This document shows positions 1 to 7,885 of a DNA stretch of 10,867 nt, piece after piece. The stretch's first letter is position 1. Each line of letters opens with the position of its first letter. This DNA comes from JAXFQS01 sp034178815. Its GTDB lineage: Bacteria; Verrucomicrobiota; Kiritimatiellia; RFP12; DVOR01. Location: positions 1 through 10,867 of the forward strand of contig JAXFQS010000010.1 of the NCBI GenBank assembly GCA_034178815.1, written 5' to 3'. Under the pieces are notes generated by a model. That model was not told the DNA's origin and searched no databases. It worked only from the letters and a program-made list of their open reading frames with translations. The position numbers were made by a program, and so were the translations under genes.

Positions 1-12
1 TATCCTAAAAAG

Positions 13-44
13 AAAAAGAACGCCCCTTGCGGAGCGTTCTTTTT
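13..44 (-). terminator. Strong intrinsic terminator of nifJ
   Basis: Read on the minus strand, a perfect 11-bp outer stem (AAAAAGAACGC with GCGTTCTTTTT) can be extended inward to 14 pairs, with one G-U pair, closed by a GCAA (GNRA-type) tetraloop. The 3' arm runs directly into more T-rich sequence. It begins 20 bases past the nifJ TAA stop, so it is the expected end of the nifJ transcript. The A-rich 5' arm makes it possibly bidirectional, but whatever lies to the left is outside the window. Confidence 0.9.
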
Positions 45-64
45 CAGTCTAGAAAGACCTTGGC

Positions 65-3000
65 TTAGAAGACATTCAAACCAGCCAGCGTCTGGAGATA
101 CTGGTACTTCCGGGCGTAGCGGGCTTCCGCGTCGGCAAGCATCTGAGCGGCGTGCTCAGGATTGACCTTAGCCAACTGCTTGAAGCGGTTTTCGGTCTTC
201 GCGACCTCGACGAACGATTGCGACGGAGCCTTGGAATCGAGCTGGAGCGGATTCTTGCCCTGGGCAACCAAGTCGGGGTTGTAGCGGAAGAGCGGGAAGT
301 GACCGGATTCGACAGCCATCTTCTGATGCTCAAGACCAGTGCTGAGATTGATGCCGTGCGCAATGCAGTGCGCGTAGGCAATAATCAGCGCCGGACCATC
401 GTAGGCCTCGGCCTCGGCAAACGCCTTGACCGTCGCCTCCGGATTGGTACCAATCGAGACCTGCGCAACATAGATGTTCTTGTAGGTCATCGAAATCGCC
501 GCCAGATCCTTCTTCATCATCGGCTTGCCGCCAGCGGCGAACTTCGCCACCGCACCGAGAGGAGTCGACTTGGACGCCTGACCGCCCGTATTGGAGTAGA
601 CCTCCGTATCGAGCACCAGAATCTTGACATTGCGGCCGGTCGCCAACACATGGTCGACGCCACCGTAGCCAATGTCGTAGGCCCAGCCGTCACCGCCAAT
701 GATCCAGATGGAGCGGCGGATGAGGAAGTCGGCCACAGTAATCAACTTCGCGCAGAGTTCGCAGCAAGGAGCCTCGGCAGCGAACGCCTTAATCTTCGCC
801 ACGCGGGCGCGCTGGGCATCCACATCGGCGTCCGTCTTCTGATCGTCGACATGCGCAACCGCCTCCTGCAAGACAGCCGCGTAATCGGCGGAAGCCTTGC
901 CCGAAGCGAGAATCTTCGCAATCAACTCAAGCGCAAACTCCTTCTGCTTGTCGCGGGTCATCGCCATACCCAAACCGAACTCGGCGTTATCCTCGAAGAG
1001 GGAGTTCGACCAGGCAGGCCCCTTGCCGTTGGCATCCTTGCAGTAAGGCGTGGTGGGCAGATTGCCGCCGTAGATTGAAGAGCAACCCGTCGCGTTCGCG
1101 ATGCAAAGGCGATTGCCGCAAATCTGGGTCAACAGTTTGACATAAGGAGTCTCGCCGCAACCCGCGCAGGCGCCGGAGAACTCGAACAGCGGACGCTTGA
1201 GTTGGACGCTCTTGGCGTTGACCGGCATCGCCGAAACATCCGTCTCGGGGAGGTTCATAAAGAACTTCCAGTTGGCCTCGCCGGGCTTGCGGAGCGTATC
1301 CTGATCGTAGCGCGTCATCTTGAGCGCGCCCTTGGCCGCCATCGGGCAATTCTTCACACAGAGCGTGCAACCCGTGCAGTCTTCAAGGGAGACCTGGATG
1401 GTGAACTTCTTGCCGTCGCCCTTGGCAGGCTTGACATCGGCGGAGCGGAAGGTCTCGGGCGCACCGGCGAGCTGGTCGCCGGCGACAATCTTGCCGCGAA
1501 TCGCCGCGTGAGGGCAGACCGTCGAGCAGCGCATACACTGGATGCAGACAGCCGGATCCCAGACAGGGACATCCGTAGCGATGTTGCGCTTCTCGAACTG
1601 CGTGGTGGCCGTCGGCCAAGTACCATCGTCGGGAATCGCGGAGACCGGCAGGCTGTCGCCCTCCTGGCGCATCATCACAGCCGTGACATTCTTGACGAAG
1701 TCGGGGGCGTCGGCAGAGACCGTCGCGGGCTTGGTCAGTTTGCCGGCGGGAGCGGCAGGCACGGTCACCTGTTCGATGGCGCCGCGGGCGGCGTCGATGG
1801 CATCCCAGTTGAGTTTGACTACATCGTCGCCCTTCTTGCCGTAGGCCTTCTTCGCGGCAGCCTTCAGCAGTTCAACAGCCTTGTCCGCCTCGATGATGCC
1901 GGAAATGACGAAGAACGCCGTCTGCATAATGGTGTTGGTGCGACCGCCGAGCCCAAGGGCCTTGGCGACTTTGACCGCGTTGACGACATAGAACTTCAGC
2001 CGCTTCTCGATGATGACCTTGGCGACCTCGTCGGGGATGTGGTCCCAGACTGTCGCGGCATCGTATTCGGACTGCAGCAAGAAGGTCGCGCCAGGCTTGG
2101 CGGCGGAGAGCATGTCGTACTTCTCAAGGAAGGAGAAGTTGTGACAGGCGATGAAGTCGGCCTTGGTGCAGAGGTAGGTCGAGCGGATCAGTTTGGGCCC
2201 GAAGCGCAGGTGGGAGACCGTCAGGCCGCCGGCCTTCTTCGAGTCATAGACGAAGTAGCCCTGGGCGTAGTTGTCGGTGTTGTTGCCGATGACCTTGATG
2301 GAGTTCTTATTCGCGCCGACCGTGCCGTCCGAGCCCAAGCCGTAGAACATGCACTCTGTGCGGCCGTCGTCGGCGAGTTCATACGGAGTAATCTTGAGGT
2401 AGTTGCCGGTAATGTCGTCGACGATGCCGACCGCGAAGTGATTGACCGGCTTCTCGGCGGACATGTTGTCGAAAATGGCCTTGACCATCGCAGGGGTGAA
2501 CTCCTTGGAGCCGAGGCCGTAGCGACCGGCGAGGGTCTTGGGATAGCCCGAGAGGGTGACCAGTTTGTCCTGCATCGCCTCGCCCAAAGCCGTGCGCACA
2601 TCCGTATAGAGCGGTTCGCCGATGGAGCCGGGTTCCTTGGTGCGGTCGAGCACGGTGATAGCCTTGACGCTCTGGGGAAGGGCGGCGGCGAAGGCCTTGA
2701 CATCGAACGGGCGGTAGAGGCGAACCTTGATGACGCCGACCTTCTCTCCCTTGGCGGTCAGGTCTTCGACGACCTCGTGGACGCATTCGGCGCCGGAGCC
2801 AATCAGAACAATAATACGCTCGGCATCGAGGGCACCTTCGTAGTCGAAGAGTTTGTAGGAGCGGCCGGTCATCGAAGCCAATTTGTCCATCAACTTCTGG
2901 ACAATGGCGGGGACGGCATCATAGTACTTGTTGACGGTCTCGCGGCCCTGGAAGTAGACATCCGGGTTCTGCGCCGTACCGCGCATGGTGGGATTCTCTG

Positions 3001-3625
3001 GGGTAAGCCCGCGGGCGCGGAAGTCGTTAACCGCCTGCTCGTCAATCATCTGGCGAATGGTTTCGCGGTCGATTTCGTCAATCTTCTGAACCTCGTGGGA
3101 GGTGCGGAAGCCATCGAAGAAGTGGAGGAAGGGAATCTTGGTCTCAAGCGTTGCAGCATGGGCGACTAGGGCGAGGTCGTGCGCCTCCTGGACAGAGTTG
3201 GAAGCGAGCATTGCAAAGCCCGTCTGGCGGCAGGCCATCACATCGCCGTGGTCACCGAAGATGCAGAGCCCCTGCATCGCCAGGGAACGCGCCGTGACAT
3301 GGAAGACCGCAGGCGTCAACTCGCCGGCGATCGTGTACATGTTCGGAATCATCAGCAACAGCCCTTGGGAGGCCGTGAAGGTGGTGGTCAGCGAACCGGT
3401 CGTCAAGGCACCGTGGACGGCACCGGCCGCGCCGGCCTCAGACTGGAGTTCGACAATCTGGGGAACGGTGTCCCACAGGTTCTTCTGCTTGTGGGCAGCC
3501 CACTCGTCGGCGAACTCGCCCATGGGCGAGGAGGGGGTGATGGGGTAGATGGCGGCGACTTCGCTGCACGCGAAGGCGATCTTAGCGACGGCCTCGTTGG
3601 CGTCGCACATGATTTTCTTGGCCAT
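65..3625 (-). CDS. nifJ: Pyruvate:ferredoxin (flavodoxin) oxidoreductase, homodimeric type
   Basis: Oxidative decarboxylation of pyruvate with CoA to acetyl-CoA and CO2, passing electrons to ferredoxin or flavodoxin; a cytoplasmic, oxygen-sensitive enzyme of anaerobes. The 1186-residue product has the usual length of the single-chain enzyme. The N-terminal pyrimidine-binding domain (about 1-250, with YPITPSSPMGE at 27-37) is followed by domains II-III (about 260-630). A ferredoxin-like domain carries two 4Fe-4S motifs (Cys 694/697/700/704 and 750/753/756/760). The C-terminal TPP domain has GDGWAYDIGYGG at 978-989 and NTGGQASKS at 1012-1020. Cys 820, 823, 848 and 1087 match the proximal-cluster ligands of this family. 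The ATG start is preceded by AAGGAA at 6-nt spacing (3632-3637), and the protein opens in the standard way (MAKKIMCDANEA). It lies 76 bp downstream of the aldolase gene on the same strand. An extra CCxxC (954-958) lies just before the TPP domain. Identification is essentially certain. Confidence 0.98.
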   Translation of the reverse strand: MAKKIMCDANEAVAKIAFACSEVAAIYPITPSSPMGEFADEWAAHKQKNLWDTVPQIVELQSEAGAAGAVHGALTTGSLTTTFTASQGLLLMIPNMYTIAGELTPAVFHVTARSLAMQGLCIFGDHGDVMACRQTGFAMLASNSVQEAHDLALVAHAATLETKIPFLHFFDGFRTSHEVQKIDEIDRETIRQMIDEQAVNDFRARGLTPENPTMRGTAQNPDVYFQGRETVNKYYDAVPAIVQKLMDKLASMTGRSYKLFDYEGALDAERIIVLIGSGAECVHEVVEDLTAKGEKVGVIKVRLYRPFDVKAFAAALPQSVKAITVLDRTKEPGSIGEPLYTDVRTALGEAMQDKLVTLSGYPKTLAGRYGLGSKEFTPAMVKAIFDNMSAEKPVNHFAVGIVDDITGNYLKITPYELADDGRTECMFYGLGSDGTVGANKNSIKVIGNNTDNYAQGYFVYDSKKAGGLTVSHLRFGPKLIRSTYLCTKADFIACHNFSFLEKYDMLSAAKPGATFLLQSEYDAATVWDHIPDEVAKVIIEKRLKFYVVNAVKVAKALGLGGRTNTIMQTAFFVISGIIEADKAVELLKAAAKKAYGKKGDDVVKLNWDAIDAARGAIEQVTVPAAPAGKLTKPATVSADAPDFVKNVTAVMMRQEGDSLPVSAIPDDGTWPTATTQFEKRNIATDVPVWDPAVCIQCMRCSTVCPHAAIRGKIVAGDQLAGAPETFRSADVKPAKGDGKKFTIQVSLEDCTGCTLCVKNCPMAAKGALKMTRYDQDTLRKPGEANWKFFMNLPETDVSAMPVNAKSVQLKRPLFEFSGACAGCGETPYVKLLTQICGNRLCIANATGCSSIYGGNLPTTPYCKDANGKGPAWSNSLFEDNAEFGLGMAMTRDKQKEFALELIAKILASGKASADYAAVLQEAVAHVDDQKTDADVDAQRARVAKIKAFAAEAPCCELCAKLITVADFLIRRSIWIIGGDGWAYDIGYGGVDHVLATGRNVKILVLDTEVYSNTGGQASKSTPLGAVAKFAAGGKPMMKKDLAAISMTYKNIYVAQVSIGTNPEATVKAFAEAEAYDGPALIIAYAHCIAHGINLSTGLEHQKMAVESGHFPLFRYNPDLVAQGKNPLQLDSKAPSQSFVEVAKTENRFKQLAKVNPEHAAQMLADAEARYARKYQYLQTLAGLNVF

Positions 3626-3661
3626 TGATTGTTCCTTGGTGAGGGATTAAAAAGCGGCAAA

Positions 3662-3688
3662 GGCACCGCCCGTGGACTGGGCGGTGCC
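3662..3688 (-). terminator. Hairpin between fba and nifJ, likely (partial) terminator of fba
   Basis: On the minus strand a perfect 10-bp GC-rich stem (GGCACCGCCC with GGGCGGTGCC) and a 7-nt loop start 13 bases after the fba stop. The stem is followed by TTT, a GCCGC interruption, then TTTTT (3649-3653). The broken U-tract suggests incomplete termination. Only 36 bases separate the hairpin from the nifJ ATG, and I see no convincing promoter in them, so read-through from fba is a plausible source of nifJ mRNA. Confidence 0.75.
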
Positions 3689-3701
3689 GGAAGGGTTGGG
3701 C

Positions 3702-4655
3702 TTACTTCTTGTTCGCGAGGCAAGCGGCGCGGCAATCGTCGAGCTGACCGGCGGAACCGAGAAGGACATTCTTCTGGGCGATGAACTTGGCGTACTCGGA
3801 CATAAAGATCTTGCCGGGGTCGCGCAGATCGAACTTCTCGGGATGGTCGCGGAAGAACTCGCGGTGGACGCGGCACCAGACGAGACGGCCGTCGGTGTCG
3901 ATATTGATCTTGGTGACACCGAGTTTGGCGGCCTTGAGGAACTGGGAGGCGTCGACACCGCTGGCACCCTGAATGTTGCCACCGGCGGCGTTGATGCGGG
4001 CAACTTCATCCTGCGGGACGGAACTGGAGCCGTGCATGACCAGAGGGAATCCGGGGATCTGCTTCTGAACCTCTTCGAGGATGTCGAAGCGGAGTTTCTG
4101 GTCGCCCTTGAACTTGAAGGCGCCGTGGGAGGTGCCAATGGCACAGGCGAGAGAGTCGCAACCGGTGCGGGTGGAGAAGTCAACGACCTCTTCGGGGCGG
4201 GTGTAGACATGGGCGGCGGCGACCACATCCTCTTCGACGCCCTTGAGTTGCCCGAGTTCGGCCTCGACGACGATACCCTTGGCGTGGGCGGCATCAACGA
4301 CGCGCTTGGTGATGGCGATGTTCTCCTCGTAGGGCTTGCTGGAGGCATCGATCATAACAGAACTGTAGACGCCAGAGTTGATGCAGTCCATACAGGTCTC
4401 TTCGTCGCCGTGGTCCAGATGGACGGCGAAGACGGCCTCGGGGAAGATCTTGTCGGCGGTGGTCATCAGGGCTTCGAGCATGTCCTTATTGGTGTAGTTG
4501 CGGGCGCCCTTGGAGAGCTGAACGATGAACGGAGCCTTGCTCTCGACATTGCCGCGGAACAGCCCCATGGTCTGCTCGAGGTTGTTGATGTTGTAGGCGC
4601 CGATGGCGTACTTGCCGTAGGCGTGCTTGAACAATTCTTTTGTCGTGACGATCAT
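3702..4655 (-). CDS. fba: Fructose-bisphosphate aldolase, class II
   Basis: Zinc-dependent reversible cleavage of fructose 1,6-bisphosphate to dihydroxyacetone phosphate and glyceraldehyde 3-phosphate in glycolysis and gluconeogenesis; cytoplasmic. The 317-residue product has the class II TIM-barrel signatures in order: AYNINNLEQ (20-28), HLDHG (79-83, proposed catalytic Asp81 and metal-binding His82), VEAELGQLKG (130-139), GTSHGAFKFK (174-183, His177), VMHGSSS (206-212, His208) and INIDTDGRLVW (250-260). I chose the ATG at 4655 because the protein starts canonically there (MIVTTKELF), AAGGAA (4663-4668) lies 7 nt upstream, and a near-consensus promoter places transcription start at about 4709, which rules out the longer frame. 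It is followed by a hairpin and then nifJ, so the pair looks like a central-carbon unit with its own promoter. Confidence 0.96.
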   Translation of the reverse strand: MIVTTKELFKHAYGKYAIGAYNINNLEQTMGLFRGNVESKAPFIVQLSKGARNYTNKDMLEALMTTADKIFPEAVFAVHLDHGDEETCMDCINSGVYSSVMIDASSKPYEENIAITKRVVDAAHAKGIVVEAELGQLKGVEEDVVAAAHVYTRPEEVVDFSTRTGCDSLACAIGTSHGAFKFKGDQKLRFDILEEVQKQIPGFPLVMHGSSSVPQDEVARINAAGGNIQGASGVDASQFLKAAKLGVTKINIDTDGRLVWCRVHREFFRDHPEKFDLRDPGKIFMSEYAKFIAQKNVLLGSAGQLDDCRAACLANKK

Positions 4656-4662
4656 TGCGTAT

Positions 4663-4668
4663 TTCCTT
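4663..4668 (-). promoter_or_regulatory. Ribosome binding site of fba
   Basis: AAGGAA on the minus strand, 7 nt before the ATG at 4655. It supports this start over an in-frame upstream ATG at 4709, which would add 18 residues (MSTSEPEIGT...) with no resemblance to aldolases. Confidence 0.75.
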
Positions 4669-4715
4669 GCTATTTGGACAGTGCCGATTTCAGGCTCTGA
4701 AGTCGACAAGGCGTG

Positions 4716-4744
4716 ATTCTACCATTTTGGAGGGCGATTGTGAA
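4716..4744 (-). promoter_or_regulatory. Sigma70-like promoter of fba
   Basis: On the minus strand: -35 TTCACA (4739-4744, 5 of 6 consensus bases), exactly 17 bp spacer, -10 TAGAAT (4716-4721, 5 of 6), and an extended -10 TGG immediately upstream of the -10. Predicted transcription start is near 4709, giving a leader of about 53 nt before the fba ATG. This is the clearest promoter in the window. Confidence 0.8.
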
Positions 4745-4745
4745 G

Positions 4746-4765
4746 AATAAAACGCCCCGAGGGCG
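4746..4765 (-). terminator. Putative short intrinsic terminator of priA
   Basis: Minus strand: a short GC stem (CGCCC / GGGCG around a 3-nt loop, 4753-4765) followed by TTTTATT, starting 13 bases past the priA TGA. The stem is short, so the call is tentative. The U-tract ends one base before the -35 box of the fba promoter, so the priA end and the fba start are packed edge to edge. Confidence 0.5.
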
Positions 4766-4778
4766 GGCAAATGGGTTT

Positions 4779-7016
4779 TCAGGCCCTCAGATTGGCGTCC
4801 ATATCGACGATGATGGCGACCTCTTTCCCGGGTGGGTGGGCCTGCAAAACAGTCGAGACGGCGCGGTTGAGGAGGTGGGCGGAGGGGTTACGCAGGACGA
4901 TGCCGTAGCGAAAGAGCCCCTTGGCGCGTTCGAGGGGGTCGGGAACGGCGTCGGAGACCATTCCCGCGCCGGCGTCGCGTAGCCATTGGGCGTAGGCTTC
5001 GGCGGTATGGCGGGTGCGCTCCTCGGATTCACCTCTGAAGGAGAGGGTCGCGAGGCGCGCAAAGGGGGGGTAGCCGAAGTTGCGGCGCTCTTCGAGTTCA
5101 CCGTGGACGAAGCGTTCGTACTCCGCCTGGCGGGAACAGCGGATGGCGGGATGGTCTGGGGTGTAGGTCTGAATGAAAACATCGCCTGGGACTTCGCCCC
5201 TGCCGGCCCTGCCGGAGACCTGCGCCAGAAGTTGGTAAGTCCGCTCGGCGGCGCGAAAGTCGGGTTGATTGAGGCTCATATCGGCGACCAGAACGCCCAC
5301 GAGGGTGACATTGGGGAAGTGGTGGCCCTTGGCAATCATCTGGGTTCCTATAAGGATAGAGGCGGAACCGGAGGCGAAATCGCGCAGGACGGCTTCGTGG
5401 CTACCCTTGCGGGCGGTGGTGTCGGCGTCCATTCGGACAATGGAGGCATCGGGGAAGAACTTGCGGAGGATGGCCTCGACGCGCTGGGTGCCGAAGCCGG
5501 CGAAACGAATTGCCTCGCTACCGCATTCGGGGCAACGGTCGGGAGTGTGCTCCCAATGTCCGCAAATGTGGCACCTGAGGCACTCTTCGTCGCGGTGGTA
5601 GGTCATCGGGAGGCTGCAATCGGGGCACTCTTTGACGAACCCGCAGGCTGGGCACTGGACGGAGGAACTATAGCCGCGGCGGTTGAGGAAGAGAATGATC
5701 TGCTCGTGGCGCGCCAGGCGATTGTGCATCGCGTCGACCAAGGGCGCGGAAAAGAGTTGGGGAAAGCCGGTGCGGCGCATCTCGTCGCGCATATCGACAA
5801 TCCATACCGACGGCATTTCGCGTCCAGCGGCACGGGTGGGAAGGCGCGCCAGGCGGTATTTGCCGCTCTGGGCGTTCGCCCAACTCTCCAGCGAGGGTGT
5901 TGCGGAGCCGAGGATGACAGCGGCTTTTTCGATGCGCCCCCTATAGACGGCCATATCGCGAGCGTTATAGCGGGGGGCCTCCTCTTGCTTGTAGGATGGC
6001 TCGTGTTCCTCGTCAACCACAATGAGCCCGAGATTGACGACAGGGGCGAAGAGGGCTGAGCGAGGGCCGACCACGATGGAGGCTTCGCCTTTGCGGATAC
6101 GGTGCCATTCATCGTGGCGTTCGCCATCGCTCAAGGCGCTGTGGAGAACGGCGACACGGGCACCGAAACGCGCCACGAAACGCTGGACGGTCTGGGGCGT
6201 GAGTGCAATTTCGGGCACCATCACAATGGCGCCGCGATGTTCCTCCAAAGCGAGCGCGATGGCTTGCAGGTAGATTTCGGTCTTTCCCGAACCGGTGACG
6301 CCGAAAAGAAGGGTTGGAAGGGGCGAATCGGAGGTCATTTCCCGCCGGATGGTCTGGAGGGCGGCGGTCTGCTCGGGGTTGAGCGGCAAAGGGCGCGTGG
6401 GGAGCGTCGCGAGTCGACGGAAGGGGTTTCTGGGCTGCTCGCGGCGTTCAATGACGGCAAGCCCGCGCTTGGCGAGGGTCTCGAAGCACCCCGGGGTGCA
6501 GTCGAACTCGCGGGTGAGCGTGGCGAGCCAGCCGCCTTTGACGCGAAGGAGTTCGGCGTAGAGTTTGGCCTGCTTTTCGGTAAGTTTGGGAAGGGGCTCG
6601 GGCGCAAGGGGGGTGACGAAGTAGCGGACTTTCTCCTGGACGCGGCGGCCGCGGATTGGGGCGGGCAGGAGGCTGCGTATGGCCAGCGGCAGGGGGGCGA
6701 GGTAATAAGAGGAGATGAAGCGGGCGAGTTGGAGCAGGGGCTTGCTGAGCAGGGGCTCGGGGTCTAGTATGGAGGCAATGGGGCGAAGGTGGGATTCGGG
6801 GGCTTGGGGGGGGAGATCGAGGAGGGATGGTGCGCTGGAATCGGCAGGGAGGTAGGCATCGGGCGGGTCGATTTCGACGACGATGGCGTCTTCTTCGCGT
6901 CTGCCGAAGGGGGCGCGGACGGCTTGGCCGATGGCGATATCCTTCTGGAGGTCGGGGGGAACGGCGTAGTCGAAGAGGGCTCCGGCGTAACTGTCGATGG
7001 CGAGGCGGGCAATCAC
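4779..7016 (-). CDS. priA: Primosomal replication-restart helicase PriA (primosomal protein N')
   Basis: Superfamily 2 3'-5' DNA helicase that recognises stalled forks and reloads the replicative helicase. Numbering from the GTG at 7016 (745 residues): N-terminal 3'-DNA-binding domain with FDYAVPPDL (about 15-23), then a winged-helix region; Walker A GVTGSGKTEIYL (239-250), DEEH box (335-338), LGSATPSLES (369-378), GTQMIAKGHHFPN (557-569) and SGRAGRG (601-607). Two zinc sites are intact, with eight cysteines at 455/458/464/467 and 482/485/495/498. Length is normal for the family. The start is uncertain. GTG at 7016 (VIARLAIDSY) matches where PriA homology should begin but has no clear Shine-Dalgarno. 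A TTG at 7052 would add 12 unlike residues (GCGLRAFKPP...) and sits in the loop of a stable hairpin. It lies 93 bp after the pilin gene on the same strand with no obvious promoter of its own. Confidence 0.95.
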   Translation of the reverse strand: MIARLAIDSYAGALFDYAVPPDLQKDIAIGQAVRAPFGRREEDAIVVEIDPPDAYLPADSSAPSLLDLPPQAPESHLRPIASILDPEPLLSKPLLQLARFISSYYLAPLPLAIRSLLPAPIRGRRVQEKVRYFVTPLAPEPLPKLTEKQAKLYAELLRVKGGWLATLTREFDCTPGCFETLAKRGLAVIERREQPRNPFRRLATLPTRPLPLNPEQTAALQTIRREMTSDSPLPTLLFGVTGSGKTEIYLQAIALALEEHRGAIVMVPEIALTPQTVQRFVARFGARVAVLHSALSDGERHDEWHRIRKGEASIVVGPRSALFAPVVNLGLIVVDEEHEPSYKQEEAPRYNARDMAVYRGRIEKAAVILGSATPSLESWANAQSGKYRLARLPTRAAGREMPSVWIVDMRDEMRRTGFPQLFSAPLVDAMHNRLARHEQIILFLNRRGYSSSVQCPACGFVKECPDCSLPMTYHRDEECLRCHICGHWEHTPDRCPECGSEAIRFAGFGTQRVEAILRKFFPDASIVRMDADTTARKGSHEAVLRDFASGSASILIGTQMIAKGHHFPNVTLVGVLVADMSLNQPDFRAAERTYQLLAQVSGRAGRGEVPGDVFIQTYTPDHPAIRCSRQAEYERFVHGELEERRNFGYPPFARLATLSFRGESEERTRHTAEAYAQWLRDAGAGMVSDAVPDPLERAKGLFRYGIVLRNPSAHLLNRAVSTVLQAHPPGKEVAIIVDMDANLRA

Positions 7017-7037
7017 GGTTGGGGGCTTGAATGCGCG

Positions 7038-7065
7038 AAGGCCGCAGCCCAAGGACTGCGGCCTT
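7038..7065 (-). terminator. Stable hairpin between pilin gene and priA
   Basis: Perfect inverted repeat AAGGCCGCAG / CTGCGGCCTT (10 bp, extendable to 12 with one G-U, loop CUUG), 44 bases past the pilin stop and 21 bases before the GTG of priA. It is not followed by a U-tract on either strand, so it may be a weak or factor-dependent terminator, a 3'-end stabiliser, or an RNA element controlling priA, rather than a classical intrinsic terminator. The structure itself is clear and its role is inferred. Confidence 0.5.
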
Positions 7066-7109
7066 GCTGGGATGACTCGGGGCGCGCGGGGCTCCCGTCT
7101 GCGGCTGGC

Positions 7110-7850
7110 TTAGGGGACGATGTAGGAGAGACCAGGGGTGCCGGTGGGCAGTTTGAAAGCGGTGTTGCCGTAGAGGACGCCGACTTTGCACTGCGAGGCG
7201 CCGCGGAGTTTGACGATGGCACCGCTGCGGCGGATGGCAACGAGGCCTTTTTCGCCGAATGGGGTCTGGCGGGTGCCGTCGGTGCTGAAGGTCAGGGGGG
7301 TGCTGTCGTTGGCGGTGAGGTTGTCGCCGGCTTTCTTGAGGGAGCCTTCGTTGATGTTGCGGGTGACGAGGATGGGGACGATTTCGTTGAGGCCGTCGGG
7401 GACATCCTTGGCGATGATCCACATATTATTGCGGGCCTGCATGGACTGGGGCTCGTTGGCGGGCTGGACGCCGGCGCCGGAGAGTTTGTTCAACTCGAAG
7501 CCGTCGGCCAAGGGCTGGTAGTTGCCGTTGCTGTCCTTGTCGCCGTAGACGCCGGCGAGGAACTTGAAGTAGTCGGTGGAGGTGGAGGAGTGGCTGGCAG
7601 GGTCGTCGGCGGCAGCCCCCCCTTCGGCGGCATCGGAGGTGGGCCAGAGGGCGGACAGTCCGAGGGGTTCGCGTTCGAGATTGGCCTGGGTGATGGCCAT
7701 ATAGATGTCGCGGCCTTTGTTGCCGACGGCGGTCATATTGGCGTTCATAATCGCGCCGGTGACTTGCGGGAAGAGGGCGGCGGCGAGGATGCCGATGATG
7801 CCGATGACGGCGAGCAACTCGACGAGGGTAAAGCCTTGTGTCTGTTTCAT
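7110..7850 (-). CDS. Prepilin-type N-terminal cleavage/methylation protein (type II secretion/type IV pilin-like)
   Basis: A 246-residue exported protein with a textbook class III signal: MKQTQG, then FTLVELLAVIGIIGILAAALFP. Cleavage is expected after Gly6, with N-methylation of Phe7 and the conserved Glu at mature position +5. The hydrophobic stretch (about 7-28) is the only membrane segment. The remainder is a polar globular domain with few cysteines (one, in ASQCKVG near the C-terminus), containing WIIAKDVPDGLNEIVPILVTRN and ending in GLSYIVP. I do not recognise a specific pilin or pseudopilin (GspG, PilA) from the C-terminal part. Families with this N-terminus and divergent C-termini are abundant in PVC bacteria. 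GGAG lies 7 nt before the ATG and a promoter lies 36 nt upstream. No secretion or pilus assembly genes are adjacent; a prepilin peptidase must be elsewhere. The specific role (surface fibre, pseudopilus, adhesin) is unknown. Confidence 0.88.
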   Translation of the reverse strand: MKQTQGFTLVELLAVIGIIGILAAALFPQVTGAIMNANMTAVGNKGRDIYMAITQANLEREPLGLSALWPTSDAAEGGAAADDPASHSSTSTDYFKFLAGVYGDKDSNGNYQPLADGFELNKLSGAGVQPANEPQSMQARNNMWIIAKDVPDGLNEIVPILVTRNINEGSLKKAGDNLTANDSTPLTFSTDGTRQTPFGEKGLVAIRRSGAIVKLRGASQCKVGVLYGNTAFKLPTGTPGLSYIVP

Positions 7851-7885
7851 AGGATTGCTCCGTGAGGGATGTTGAAAACGGTGTT

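Noticed and set aside
1202..3169. 655-codon open frame on the plus strand opposite nifJ
   Set aside because: It is antisense to a clearly real gene, in the frame that high-GC codon use leaves open. The translation is Gly/Asp/Val-rich without any recognisable domain.
3672..4700. 342-codon plus-strand open frame opposite the aldolase gene
   Set aside because: Shadow of fba with a repetitive Gly/Val/Asp composition; it runs through the fba terminator hairpin and start region, and has no family resemblance.
4656..4709. 18-residue N-terminal extension of the aldolase
   Set aside because: The predicted transcription start falls at about 4709, the Shine-Dalgarno belongs to the ATG at 4655, and the extra residues do not look like an aldolase N-terminus.
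6789..7865. 358-codon plus-strand open frame across the priA start and the pilin gene
   Set aside because: Gly/Glu/Asp-rich antisense shadow of two recognisable minus-strand genes; it crosses their intergenic hairpin.
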